Shown here in pieces: positions 53,665 to 62,740 of a stretch of 64,000 nt of DNA (the stretch's first letter is position 1; each line of letters starts with the position of its first letter). The stretch is taken from assembly GCF_011634775.1 (NCBI RefSeq), contig NZ_JAALXT010000010.1, positions 90,307-154,306 of the forward strand, read 5' to 3'. The translations under genes and the position numbers were made by a program. The DNA comes from Thalassoroseus pseudoceratinae. GTDB lineage: Bacteria > Planctomycetota > Planctomycetia > Planctomycetales > Planctomycetaceae. The notes under the pieces are model-generated. The model searched no databases. It was not told where the DNA came from and was given only the letters and a program-made list of their open reading frames with translations.

Positions 53665-54468
53665 TCAACTACACCGAGCGTCCCAGGCATGTTGCTTGCG
53701 GAGGCGTTTGCTTTCCGTCCAGGCGGCTTGGTCTTCGACTTCGTATGCCTCATGGATGGGAAGTTTCCATTGGCCGTTACGATAGATGGCGGGGCCGCTG
53801 ATGATGTCGAAGTGTTCGTCGCTGTTTTGTCTCGATTGTAGATAGACAATCGATCCATGCGGCAAACTGGCATACTTTGAGACTTGCCGGGGCTCGCCAA
53901 GGGGAACATAGCCACCGTTTCGCCATAACCTCTTTAATTCCTCATCGTCGAGCTTCACAACTAGCTTCTCGTGCGGATCGTCACCGGGCCATTCTTGGAG
54001 TTCGAGGGGGACTCCGGCTCTTTTGGCGGCTTTGAGGAGGAGGCTGCCGACGGTCCAGCGGTGGCATTTTCCACCGTCGGCTTCACGCAGATACGGGCAG
54101 CTGCAAAAGAAGACGATGCGGCGGTTTTCGGTGTGGGCTTCTAGGGCGAGGTCGAAGAGGTCCTGTGCGGCTTTGGGTTTGACGATTTTGACTCCGCCTT
54201 CATTGGTGCCGATTTGGGCGTTGCCGAGGTCATTCATCCATTGGTGGCGGCGTTCGCCGAGGAGGTCGCCGAAGGCGTTGCCACTAAAACCCTTGGCCCG
54301 CACGGAGCGGCTTTTGCGGACATCGACGAAGATCGGTGGTTTGAAGCCGCGACTGCGTTCGACGGCGTCGACGGCTTTCACCAGTTGTTCGGTTGCGTTG
54401 CCCCACCCCCAGTAGCCCCAGGAGAACATCTTCAGCGGGTTGGATTTCGTCGGTTTGCGTTTTGCCAT
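53665..54468 (-). CDS. DUF488-like protein
   Basis: 267 residues. 'MFSWGYWGWGNATEQLVKAV', 'PPIFVDVRKSRSVRAKGFSG' and the Cys-rich 'FFCSCPYLREADGGKCHRW' resemble DUF488 (ITIGY... VDVR... CHR). The C-terminal 100 residues look separate. Function unknown, frequently in accessory DNA. The stop-side 53597-53664 is empty. Confidence 0.65.
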   Translation of the reverse strand: MAKRKPTKSNPLKMFSWGYWGWGNATEQLVKAVDAVERSRGFKPPIFVDVRKSRSVRAKGFSGNAFGDLLGERRHQWMNDLGNAQIGTNEGGVKIVKPKAAQDLFDLALEAHTENRRIVFFCSCPYLREADGGKCHRWTVGSLLLKAAKRAGVPLELQEWPGDDPHEKLVVKLDDEELKRLWRNGGYVPLGEPRQVSKYASLPHGSIVYLQSRQNSDEHFDIISGPAIYRNGQWKLPIHEAYEVEDQAAWTESKRLRKQHAWDARCS

Positions 54469-54514
54469 GGTTCAAGCATTCATTCGGTGTCGGTTGAGAA
54501 ATGCGATTGCTAGT

Positions 54515-54823
54515 TCAGAACAACTGCTCTAGTTTTTTGAGCACGAGTTCTTTGGTGTCTTCCTCGAATTCTTCGAAGTGCATGGCGATGGCTTCACAGG
54601 TGCAGTTGAGTTTACCGGCTTGATGCATTCGCCAGAGCCCTTCGGTGATCTCTGGTTTCTCGGCATAGTGCCGCACTAACTCCTCATCGTCCTGGAACTT
54701 CCCGCGTTCGATGATAAACCGCCGCGGAGTTTTGGGATCTTGTTTGATACAGTGATCGAGCGATTGTGTAATCGTCAAATTCTCGAAGACGGGGTTGGCG
54801 AGAAGTTCTCGAATGTTTGGCAT
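54515..54823 (-). CDS. Small protein of unknown function
   Basis: Start 54823 (MPNIRELLANPVFENLTITQ), 102 residues: helical, acidic, with 'NCTCEAIAMHFEEFEED'. Upstream in-frame residues (MQCFPIFYEG) make an earlier start possible. Not recognised. Confidence 0.6.
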   Translation of the reverse strand: MPNIRELLANPVFENLTITQSLDHCIKQDPKTPRRFIIERGKFQDDEELVRHYAEKPEITEGLWRMHQAGKLNCTCEAIAMHFEEFEEDTKELVLKKLEQLF

Positions 54824-54864
54824 GGGATGATTACCTTCGTAAAATATTGGGAAGCACTGCATTA

Positions 54865-55299
54865 TCATGGAAATTCACCGTAGCCAATAGAACCACGACG
54901 GATCTCAAGAATGGTTGTTTGAATTTCGTCACGCATCCAAATAATGCGGTTTTTTGATCTCTTCTGTCTCACGATAATGCGTCCCGCCATTTCACTTACA
55001 GCTGGTGCCATTTCAAGCTCATATCGATATGGTTCATTCCTCGTAGGTGGATCGTGTCGCCCAGAGACATTGAATAGTCCAGCGAATAGCCATTCGTCAT
55101 TACCGCGTAGATCAATCAAGCTTAATACATGATTGCATTCAAATTCCTGGTAAGTTTGGGTTTGCTGCCAGTCTTCAAAATCTCCCTAAAAGTACATCTC
55201 TAAGGCAGTTGTCGCACCTCTACGTGCTTGATAAATCTTCGTTTCCGAGACATCGAACTCAACTCCTGCGGCAATTAGAAAATCAACTAAATCGATCAT
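54865..55299 (-). pseudogene. Truncated paralogue of the GIY-YIG protein, with in-frame TAG
   Basis: From ATG 55299, 'MIDLVDFLIAAGVEFDVSET' aligns with 'MIGLVDFLTASEVTFDASST' of the protein at 52793-53596. After 'ALEMYF' comes TAG where the paralogue has Thr ('YYTGEF'). The frame then continues as GDFEDWQQ, 'CNHVLSLIDLRGNDEWL' and 'GRIIVRQKRSKNRIIWM', and stops at 'GYGEFP', exactly before the GIY-YIG half. So an N-terminal domain without nuclease and with an amber codon. Confidence 0.85.
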
Positions 55300-55389
55300 T
55301 TTTTTCTCCAGCTGAAAATACGAATAGCTATATCGGCTTTGTTTGCTAGGATTGCGGCAGTTCGACGGCTGAGAGGGACTTGAAGACGT

Positions 55390-56181
55390 TCACTTTTTCT
55401 TGTGGCTTCGTTTCTTGGGGGCGGCGGCTTCGCGTTCGCGGCGAATGCGGTCCAACAACACAGCCGCCGGTTCATCACTCGGATCCTGCGGCACCAACTC
55501 CCCCCGAAACGCTTTCGTGAGGATGGATTGATCGAGTTGAGTGAGCGCCGCTTCGCTCTCAATTGCTGAGGCAGTGATGCTCTCGATTCCACTTAGCTGC
55601 TCATCGATTCGAGATGCCAGCTCATATTGTTCTGCAATTGGCGGCAACGGAACCGGCATGCCACGAAAGATTGTAAGGTTCATACGAAGTCGCGTTGCAC
55701 CGTATGCGATCCCAGAAGTAAATCTCCGAGCGATATCGGAGTTCATGTAATGCATCAAGCATCGAGTCGATGCAGCTTCGTGGTTAGTTGTCATCTTCAT
55801 GACATCAGGCGTCACCATCGCTGTGCCGATTCCTTCTGGATAAATCGCTGCAACACCGGGCGGTTCACCAAGTTTAGTAACTAACAATTCACCGCCATGG
55901 ACGGAGTATGGTTGAAAAAGTTCTTTCCATTTCCGGGAGTCCATGAAACCAGGTTTTCTTGTCAGGTATTTCCCGGGGGCAACGTGCCGAAGAAAAATGA
56001 TCGGCACACCTTCAGAACGGAAATCCTTCGCCTTGAATATCGTTCCAAAAGGTCCGGCGCAGATCGCGTTTGGTTCGTCTGCGGACAAGTCGTCCATGCG
56101 GCACCATTCCCATCCATCGGGCAGTTCCGGGAGGTCCGTTGCATCGACCGGTTCCGGTAGCAGATAGGTGAGTTCGGTGAC
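55390..56181 (-). pseudogene. hsdS: HsdS fragment (second recognition domain) fused to an HsdM scar
   Basis: The visible part begins 'PEPVDATDLPELPDGWEWCR', a type I specificity-subunit recognition domain, with 'YGATRLRMNLTIFRGMPVPL' and a C-terminal coiled coil 'LDQSILTKAFRGELVPQDPS'. Only one target-recognition domain is present (about 260 residues instead of 400-450). Immediately upstream the frame reads VTELTYLL, which belongs to HsdM. No own start is visible. Likely inactive. Confidence 0.85.
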
Positions 56182-56186
56182 GTTTC

Positions 56187-56261
56187 GTGATAAGTAATGC
56201 CATCGTCCCGCAGGACGTGACAGAGATTCCAAAGTTTCGCGACGATGTCTTGGGTGGTCAT
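56187..56261 (-). pseudogene. hsdM: HsdM start remnant
   Basis: 25 codons 'MTTQDIVAKLWNLCHVLRDD' + GITYH are the typical N-terminus of type I methyltransferases (next VTELTYLLFLKM). One base is lost at 56182-56186, then VTELTYLL continues (56158-56181), then HsdS. So hsdM is deleted apart from about 33 codons. Confidence 0.8.
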
Positions 56262-56266
56262 TCGAT

Positions 56267-56330
56267 TTTAGTTTTCAGTGTTCGGTTTTCAGTGTTCGGT
56301 TTTCAGTGTTCGGTTTTCGGTGTTCAGTTT
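56267..56330. repeat. Tandem 14-bp repeats beside the four-helix-bundle gene
   Basis: TTCGGTTTTCAGTG twice (56281-56308), a variant TTCGGTTTTCGGTG (56309-56322), and degenerate units on both sides. An inverted, degenerate copy (ACCGAACACGGAAAACCGAA) lies at about 56704-56723, on the other side of the gene 56330-56686. Confidence 0.75.
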
Positions 56331-56686
56331 TAGTTCGGTTTATTTTGGAGGGACTTGGTTAGGGCGTAGGACATGCGGTTGATTTGCTTCGTTTCTTCGA
56401 CGATGTGTTTCATGGCCTCGGTGGGAATGATTTTGATTTTTCCGGCGATGTAGGCTTGGGTTCGAAGTTCGGCGGACGAGCCACGTGCGATGGTGAGGAA
56501 GCGGGCAAAGTCTTTATTAGTGCGTTCAGTTCCCTCGGCATTGTTGGAAGCGATCGAAACCGCGGCCCGCTGCATTTGGTCTTTCAAACCAAAATCCCTG
56601 GATTCTTGCAAGGTTTCATAGACAAAGACAGCCAGCGTACACGCCTTCTTCCAGACTTCCAAATCCTCAAACGATTGAAATGCCAT
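56330..56686 (-). CDS. Four-helix-bundle protein (S23/IVP family)
   Basis: 118 residues from ATG 56686: 'FEDLEVWKKACTLAVFVYET', 'GLKDQMQRAAVSIASNNAEG' and 'FARFLTIARGSSAELRTQAY' are S23-type four-helix-bundle hallmarks. These proteins occur in 23S intervening sequences, beside diversity-generating retroelements, and as stand-alone genes. Here it is sandwiched between inverted GAAAACCGAACAC-like repeats and inserted between hsdR and the hsdS remnant. Confidence 0.93.
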   Translation of the reverse strand: MAFQSFEDLEVWKKACTLAVFVYETLQESRDFGLKDQMQRAAVSIASNNAEGTERTNKDFARFLTIARGSSAELRTQAYIAGKIKIIPTEAMKHIVEETKQINRMSYALTKSLQNKPN

Positions 56687-56730
56687 CTTGATCAATCCCG
56701 AACACCGAACACGGAAAACCGAAAACTCCG

Positions 56731-59700
56731 TCAAGCTGCCTGCCACATGGTGTCCGCAATGGACTGCAGGACCGTTTCCAATTCGCCCTTGAAAATCTTA
56801 TTGAGCCGATTGAATCCGCCCATTTGTTTGAACTGGCCGGAGTCGAGGGCTTCGCGGTCGACGATGAGTTCTTTTTCGAGTTGCTTGCCGATGCGGTCGA
56901 GCCATTGACGTTGGGGAGTAGTCCAGGAACGGCTGGCGAGAATCTGTTGCATGGCGGCTTGCACGCGGTCTTTGTGAGCGATCAGTGGCTGATCGCAGGC
57001 GACGTGACGAATGTAACCAATGATCGAAGCAGTATTGTCTTGGTTGGTGGACTCTCGCCACGCGGTTTGGAGGTTGGCTTCCGTGAAACCGGCTTGATCC
57101 AACTCCAATCGCAGTTCCCGAAGTTGGGCGCGGGTAAGTTCGCGAGGACGCTGCGTGACGACGATCAGTGCAGGCACATCATCAATGTGCTCGGTGACGT
57201 ACTTGCGAAAGGCATCCAGGAAATCTTCCGGTTTGGCAGCTGCCCCATAGCCACGCTCGATGCGACGCAATTCGTCGGCATGGTTGGAGACGATGTATTG
57301 GGTGCCGGTGTGACGGACTTCGTCGAGAATCGAAGACGTCGGCGCATGTTGTTGGAACCACTCCGCCAGATTCTTAGGATCGGTTTGTCGAACGTGATCG
57401 ATCAGCCCACGGCGATCTAACCCCGTAGCGGTCTCCAAGCGTTCGGCTTGGGTTTCGCTGAGTTTCTTACGTTGGAGTTTGGCGAGCAATTGTTCTTTAA
57501 TTTGTTGCCGAGCATCTTCGTCGGTCACCGTCTGCAGTTCTTGGACAAGTTGCTCGAAAGACACGCTGACCCGTGTGACAACGGGTTTCATGTCGCTGAC
57601 TTCCTGTAACGCCTCGTAGAGATTGACGGCGTCGAAGATGCGGAACCGATCTTTGTCGTCGCCGGGGCCGTTCAAGTCTTTGCAAAGTCGAGTGGCACGC
57701 CCGAGCATCTGCTCGAACAAGATCCGGCTCTTGACACGCCGGAGAAAAACCAGGTTGGTGATCGGTGGGACATCGACACCGGTTGTCAGCAAATCAACCG
57801 TCACGACGATTTTGGGGTGCTCTTCGTTGCGGAATCGGCGAATGAGTTGCAGAGGTTTGTCGGCTTTGCCGGTGATTTTCATGATCGCGTTGTCGGCGAT
57901 GCCATCGTAGAGATCGTCGAAGGCGTCTTTCAACAACCGGACGACCATGTCCGCATGGAGATCGTTGACACAGAAGACCAACGTCTTGCCTGGTAGCGAA
58001 GGGTCAATGTGTTCGGCCAGCGACGCGCAGACGGTCTTGTTGAAGTTTTCCGTTAGCACTTGTCGATTGAATTGATCGACCTCGACTTCAACTTCATCCG
58101 GTGTGTTGAACAGTTGCAGTTGGCTGGTTCGGGAGTCGAGCAGTTGCATCTCCTCGCCGCGTTCCCACTTGATTCCATCTTCTGCGAGTTCCGTGATAAT
58201 GCGATACGGCGGCTCATGGTCCACGAGCCAGCCGTCGATGACGGCTTGCCGATACGTGTATTGGAAGACCGGTGCGCCGAAGATTTCGGTGGTATGCAAC
58301 GCGGGCGTAGCGGTGAGTCCAATGCGAACGGCGTCGAAGTGATCAATCACACGACGGTATTTCGAGATGTAGTCGGCTTCGCTGCGGAAACTCATCTCGG
58401 CGTCGGACATCTCCTGATCGAGATTATAGCCGCGATGGCACTCGTCGACGATAATGCAATCGTAGGCATCGACTGGAGTCGGTGGGACGTTTTCGTCGGC
58501 GTAGAGCAATCGCTTGACCATGCCTTGGACGGTCGCAATTTGCAGCCGCGTATCAGCATCCGGGCGGAGGTCGCCGAGTTCCTTGATATCGTAGATATCG
58601 GCGAAGGACTGCTGTTTTTCAAGACGGACATCCTTGAAGGCGTTGCTGCTTTGCTCGCCCAGGGCGCTGCGGTCGACGAGAAACAACACCCGGCGAAATC
58701 GACCGGCTTTGATCAACCGATAAACGAGCCCGATACAGGTCATCGTTTTTCCGGTGCCAGTCGCCATTGCCACGAGAAGATTGCGTTTGCCGGCTGCGAT
58801 TTCCGATTCAATCCGCCGGACGGCTTCGGCCTGGTACGGGCGAAACGGAAGATAGTCAGTCGGTTCGTTGGACAACCGTTTGTCCGCTTCGTCAAGGTTC
58901 TGATCCAACAGTTGTGAGAGTCCACCCGGTGTGTACCAAGCTTCCAGCGGCTGCGGATGATTGACGCTCCGCCGGGCATCGAGGAACCAGATCCCACTTT
59001 TCTCAATGACCTGGCGGAGAAACGGACGACCGTTGGTCACGAATAAAAATGGAATCTTGTACTCGTCCCATGGTCCTCCCGGTGACTGATGCGTTGGGTC
59101 AAGCTGAAAACCGCGACTGTAACGCTTGGGTTGATCGATCTTTCCAAGAACGTCCTCATGTTTTCTTTTAGCTTCGACGACGGCAATCGGAGTCAAACCC
59201 ACGAACAAGCAGTAATCCGCCGGACCTTGCTTTGTTGGCCACTCGGCGATGGCGAGGTTGCGACCTTTGACCGGCCAAGTTCCGTGGCCATGTCGTAGTG
59301 ATTGAGAATCAGCTTCCCAACCGGCCTCCCGCAATTGAGCATCGATGATGTGTCGCGTGGCGACCTCGTCGAGATTGAGTTCCTGGTCTTGAGCTTGGGC
59401 GATACTGACCGTTGCTTGCCGCTGATCGTTGGTCGTCGTGGTCTGCGTTTGCAGCTCCGCCAACCGTGCATGAAACTTTTGACGTTCCTCGGCGAGTTGC
59501 TGTTCGGTCTCGGCCGCGAGTTGAAGGGCAGCTTCGAGATCTTGGAATGCCCGATTGGCTTGCGTTTCGAGCTGGTTTTTCAGTTGCCGTTCAGATTCCA
59601 ACGATTCCTTCAAGTCCTCTGTTTGGACTTTTGCGGAAACCTCCACTTGTCGGAGTCTTGTTAATTCGTCGAGAAGTTCCTGCTCTGCCTCCGCCGGGTT

Positions 59701-60129
59701 GGGCGGAACAACGAAGGCCCCTGGATTGAACTTTGGATCTCCCCCAAACACGCGATGAAGCCAAATCGCAAGTTTGCGAGCCATCTGCAGTTGGTGGAGT
59801 GCTTCGCGGCGATCGCCAGTATGCTCGTGAGCCGCAGAGTTGCCGGCTTTACGAAGACCGTGGAATAACTGACTAACCTTTGGTCCCAAGATCCGTGCTT
59901 GCCACAACTGCTCAAGCACGTCCACGAATGAGTCCCGGGGGCCAATCACGATCCCGCTGTTTGCGGCACAATGCTCTGTCAGTAACTCCGCGAATTGCCG
60001 CAGTTTGATCAACGCCGAATTCGAATCATCGAACACATACCGTTCCGCTAGGGCGGCATGTCTTACCAGCACATCATCGTACTTGGCTAAGAAAGCGAAA
60101 TTGGGAGAGCGGACTGGTGTTGCGGACAT
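56731..60129 (-). CDS. hsdR: Type I restriction endonuclease subunit R
   Basis: ATG 60129 (MSATPVRSPNFAFLAKYDDV), 1132 residues. N-terminal DUF4145-like helical region, then an HsdR_N nuclease part (near 'GLTPIAVVEAKR'), Walker A 'AMATGTGKTMTCIGLVYRL', DEAD-box 'DECHRGYN', 'GLTATPAL', helicase domain 2 'VTVDLLTTGVDVPPITN' and 'QMLGRATR'. Full-length. It needs HsdM and HsdS to act, which are lost at this locus. Confidence 0.95.
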   Translation of the reverse strand: MSATPVRSPNFAFLAKYDDVLVRHAALAERYVFDDSNSALIKLRQFAELLTEHCAANSGIVIGPRDSFVDVLEQLWQARILGPKVSQLFHGLRKAGNSAAHEHTGDRREALHQLQMARKLAIWLHRVFGGDPKFNPGAFVVPPNPAEAEQELLDELTRLRQVEVSAKVQTEDLKESLESERQLKNQLETQANRAFQDLEAALQLAAETEQQLAEERQKFHARLAELQTQTTTTNDQRQATVSIAQAQDQELNLDEVATRHIIDAQLREAGWEADSQSLRHGHGTWPVKGRNLAIAEWPTKQGPADYCLFVGLTPIAVVEAKRKHEDVLGKIDQPKRYSRGFQLDPTHQSPGGPWDEYKIPFLFVTNGRPFLRQVIEKSGIWFLDARRSVNHPQPLEAWYTPGGLSQLLDQNLDEADKRLSNEPTDYLPFRPYQAEAVRRIESEIAAGKRNLLVAMATGTGKTMTCIGLVYRLIKAGRFRRVLFLVDRSALGEQSSNAFKDVRLEKQQSFADIYDIKELGDLRPDADTRLQIATVQGMVKRLLYADENVPPTPVDAYDCIIVDECHRGYNLDQEMSDAEMSFRSEADYISKYRRVIDHFDAVRIGLTATPALHTTEIFGAPVFQYTYRQAVIDGWLVDHEPPYRIITELAEDGIKWERGEEMQLLDSRTSQLQLFNTPDEVEVEVDQFNRQVLTENFNKTVCASLAEHIDPSLPGKTLVFCVNDLHADMVVRLLKDAFDDLYDGIADNAIMKITGKADKPLQLIRRFRNEEHPKIVVTVDLLTTGVDVPPITNLVFLRRVKSRILFEQMLGRATRLCKDLNGPGDDKDRFRIFDAVNLYEALQEVSDMKPVVTRVSVSFEQLVQELQTVTDEDARQQIKEQLLAKLQRKKLSETQAERLETATGLDRRGLIDHVRQTDPKNLAEWFQQHAPTSSILDEVRHTGTQYIVSNHADELRRIERGYGAAAKPEDFLDAFRKYVTEHIDDVPALIVVTQRPRELTRAQLRELRLELDQAGFTEANLQTAWRESTNQDNTASIIGYIRHVACDQPLIAHKDRVQAAMQQILASRSWTTPQRQWLDRIGKQLEKELIVDREALDSGQFKQMGGFNRLNKIFKGELETVLQSIADTMWQAA

Positions 60130-60448
60130 AACAGACGAGTTTATTGGTAGTTGTTCTTGTCTTTCCGGGGATCTCACTTATTGGTCATCAAGTTTTGGAG
60201 GTGCAATTTCACCGAATATCGAACGCCATTCTACTTAGAAGCAGCGTGGGAGCAATTCAGGCCAGCGAGTATGAGAGGAGATGGATCAGAAGCGTGTTTT
60301 GGTTTCGCAGAGTACACCGGTTATCGCAGGTAAACGGCCGGGAGCGTATCCGGTTCACCAAAAATCATGAGCATGTGACCGATATGGTTGTCGAAACGTC
60401 GAGGTCGGTCTAGTCTGGACGTACGAATAGAAAAAACAGGGAGCCAGT
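60130..60448. other. Intergenic between divergent hsdR and parA
   Basis: About 320 bases containing both promoters. No repeats, parS-like palindrome or ORF is seen with confidence. Confidence 0.4.
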
Positions 60449-61363
60449 ATGCACGTCGTAGCGATCTACAACAACAAAGGTGGCGAAGGAAAATCCACAG
60501 TCACTGTGGGGTTAGCGGAGTTCTTGGCCGCGAATCGGGGCAAAAAGGTTTTGGTGATCGATCTCGACGCACAGGCCTCGAGTTCCTGTGCGTTACTGGG
60601 TCACAAGTCACTGAACGCGGCTATCGATGAAGGACGGACTGTTGTCGAGTTGGCGGCTTACCTGCGACGGTCTCGGAGGCCGATCGTGGAATGTTCTAAG
60701 TATTTGACTTGGCGTGCTGGTGCCGAAGCTCGCGGGGCCGCATTGGAAGAGATTGCTTTACTTGTTCCCGACGGCGACCGCATGTTCGATGTCGAAGACT
60801 CGATGCGTTGGGGGCAGCACAATCATCTATTCTTGGAACACCTCAAGCCGGCGTTGACGGAATTCGATTTCGTGTTGATCGATTTGCCATCGAATGTCAC
60901 GAAGGCTTCCATGATCAGTGTCAATGGCCTGGCGATGGCGGATTTTGTCGTCGTGCCGACTCGTTCGACACATATTTCGCTGAACGGTCTCCCCCGGACT
61001 TTTTCGCTGATCGACCAGGTTCGGGACGTCAGCGGAACCGGACGACCGGCGGTTCTCGGTTTCTTGCTCAACGCCACCAACAAGACCCACCAGCAATATC
61101 GATCGATCGTCAAACCAGTTGTCGAAGCTTCAACCGATGGATCACTTCCACCGTTCTTCAAAAACCATTGGACTCCGTCCCCTGCACTGGAAGCAGCCAC
61201 CGACGAAGACCGCGATGCCCGAACACTGAAAGAGCGATTCGGTGCGGGCTATGACCGAGCACGGTTGGTCGCTCGCGAACTTGAAACTGCCTGCGACAAG
61301 TTTGAATTCCAGCCGGTGAAGCCCGTGTCCCGAAGCATTTGGGAACGCCTTGGGTTAGCTTAG
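60449..61363 (+). CDS. ParA-family ATPase
   Basis: 304 residues. Deviant Walker A 'NNKGGEGKSTVTVGLAEFL' (KGGxGKST, where E replaces V and S precedes T), 'VLVIDLDAQASSS' (Walker A'), 'FVLIDLPSNVTKASM' (Walker B) and 'FLLNATNKTH'. Fits ParA/Soj/MipZ-like proteins that position DNA or complexes. No parB gene is adjacent; the plasmid or integrative element context cannot be shown here. Confidence 0.92.
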   Translation: MHVVAIYNNKGGEGKSTVTVGLAEFLAANRGKKVLVIDLDAQASSSCALLGHKSLNAAIDEGRTVVELAAYLRRSRRPIVECSKYLTWRAGAEARGAALEEIALLVPDGDRMFDVEDSMRWGQHNHLFLEHLKPALTEFDFVLIDLPSNVTKASMISVNGLAMADFVVVPTRSTHISLNGLPRTFSLIDQVRDVSGTGRPAVLGFLLNATNKTHQQYRSIVKPVVEASTDGSLPPFFKNHWTPSPALEAATDEDRDARTLKERFGAGYDRARLVARELETACDKFEFQPVKPVSRSIWERLGLA

Positions 61364-61434
61364 CGGAGGTGTCAACTCACCCATTCCTGAGCAGTTCCAA
61401 CGGTCCACTATTATTCAATCCTTCTTCGCTTTAT

Positions 61435-62028
61435 TCACAACACAACGCTGTGTTTGCCGAAAACATCGTCGATGCAGGAGGCTGGTACAACTATTCGCAT
61501 TGACTTGATGGACATGAACTGGGGCAATCCGTCGTGCTTGTTAGGCCGCCCGTTCTTGTCAGTAGCGTACCGCCACCTTTGCCCGTCTTTGTCCGCTTGA
61601 TGCATTTCGTTGACGATCGCCTCAGTCGCCTTGATGTCACTGGTGTTACCACTCGGCCAGCGGTGCACTATCGCTTGCTTCGCCTTCGTCCAGAGCTTGG
61701 CCAAGTTGTGGTTTCCCAGAATCGCCTCGACGTCGGTCTTCTTGTAGCAGTGCATTTGGATTCCATATCGCACGATCTCTTTCAGCTTTAGCTCCAACGC
61801 GTGACGGTACAAATACGCGACAGGGTGAATCAGATCGTCTCGATAGTCAATCCGGCTTGCTTGTTGAGCACCGTCGATCACCATATCTGCGGCGGTCTTG
61901 AACGCAGATGCGTGTTGCAGTCCACTCCACATGTAGGCGCCAACATGGAAAACACGCTCGTCGGCATCAGGTTCCTCGACGAAAAGCTTGTCACCCTTCT
62001 TCGGCCAAGGATACTCACGCTTTGCCAT
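61435..62028 (-). CDS. Unknown protein, helical (HEPN-like?)
   Basis: Start at 62028 (MAKREYPWPKKGDKLFVEEP), 197 residues; the frame further upstream runs through a tRNA-like gene and is rejected. 'HPVAYLYRHALELKLKEIVR' and 'NHNLAKLWTKAKQA' are helical and reminiscent of HEPN-like or abortive-infection proteins, but no Rx4-6H motif is clear. Function unknown. Confidence 0.65.
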   Translation of the reverse strand: MAKREYPWPKKGDKLFVEEPDADERVFHVGAYMWSGLQHASAFKTAADMVIDGAQQASRIDYRDDLIHPVAYLYRHALELKLKEIVRYGIQMHCYKKTDVEAILGNHNLAKLWTKAKQAIVHRWPSGNTSDIKATEAIVNEMHQADKDGQRWRYATDKNGRPNKHDGLPQFMSIKSMRIVVPASCIDDVFGKHSVVL

Positions 62029-62159
62029 CGGCTTTCTCCAAGCACTACCATGATTGTGAGATGGATATATTCTGCTATATGGTGGCCGTCTGGGTCGATC
62101 TGTGGTGTGTACGGGCAGGCAGTTTGGTTGCCACGGGTGCATTTTCACATGATAACCAG

Positions 62160-62230
62160 AGACGCCGGTGGGAGTCGAACCCACTTCGATCGGGTTGCAG
62201 CCGATAGCCGTGCCGTCTGGCTCCAGCGTT
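62160..62230 (-). tRNA. tRNA-Cys(GCA)-like gene
   Basis: 71 bases fold as a cloverleaf: acceptor AACGCTG/CGGCGTC (6 of 7 pairs, A1-C mismatch), D-stem GCC/GGC, anticodon stem ATCGG/CCGAT with loop CTGCAAC (anticodon GCA), T-arm GTGGG TTCGACT CCCAC. Short D-arm. Confidence 0.6.
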
Positions 62231-62299
62231 ATGTTGCACGCTCGAAGCGAGCGTTGTTTCATTCTTCGTCTCTAAAAGTATTGGTCGCGATTGACGCCA

Positions 62300-62467
62300 T
62301 CAAAATCGCCCCTTCTTGAGGCAACACTTCTTGAAGCGTTTACCGCTGCGCCAGGGACAGAGGTCGTTGCGTCCGAGCTTTTCCTCCAGCAGCTTGCCGT
62401 CGCCCACGATGTGCACACCGCGTTTGACGTGCGTCTCGGAGGGAAACCCCTTCCGGCGTTTGCTCAT
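62300..62467 (-). CDS. SEC-C motif micro-protein
   Basis: 55 residues: [20 protein letters not shown] ... [20 protein letters not shown] ... KKGRF. The C-terminus is the SEC-C zinc motif (GRNDxCPWxSGKxFKxCC), known from SecA tails and many small proteins. ATG 62467 has a GAG-containing upstream region. It lies inside the tRNA-like cluster and probably binds zinc. Confidence 0.8.
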   Translation of the reverse strand: MSKRRKGFPSETHVKRGVHIVGDGKLLEEKLGRNDLCPWRSGKRFKKCCLKKGRF

Positions 62468-62554
62468 CGTCTCGAAAAAAATGGCTGTTCGTCAAAGTTG
62501 CGTTTGGACATGGGAACCTTCCCTTCCCGAAGACGCTGTTGCAAAACATGCAAG

Positions 62555-62645
62555 TGTCCCGGCCAGGAGTCGAACCGGGCACCGCGCGGAGTGTGGTTAT
62601 TCGAGCTTCGCGGGCTCGCGTACGAATCCAGCACACTGCCAGGAC
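62555..62645 (-). tRNA. tRNA-like gene with long variable arm
   Basis: 91 bases: acceptor GTCCTGG/CCGGGAC (7 of 7 pairs with one G-T), anticodon stem CGAGC/GCTCG with loop CCGCGAA, a variable arm closed by ACC/GGT, and T-arm CCCGG TTCGACT CCTGG (one mismatch). Reading the loop gives anticodon GCG. Isotype is uncertain because a long variable arm fits Leu/Ser, not Arg. Confidence 0.5.
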
Positions 62646-62658
62646 ATGTTGATTTCAG

Positions 62659-62731
62659 TACCCCGCCAGGGAGTCGAACCCCGTCTTGTGGTTCCGAAGA
62701 CCATCGTGCGTCCATCACACTCGCAAGGCAT
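62659..62731 (-). tRNA. tRNA-like gene, possible Arg(TCG)
   Basis: 73 bases: acceptor ATGCCTT/GCGGGGT pairs 5 of 7, D-stem GTG/CAC, anticodon loop CTTCGGA (TCG; stem ATGGT/ACCAC, four pairs), T-arm CGGGG TTCGACT CCCTG. 13 bases separate it from the previous tRNA-like gene. Confidence 0.5.
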
Positions 62732-62740
62732 GTTGTCGAG

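Noticed and set aside
62028..62262. N-terminal extension of the minus-strand frame that starts at 62262
   Set aside because: It runs through the tRNA-Cys-like gene; MAKREYPWPKK at 62028 is a natural start.
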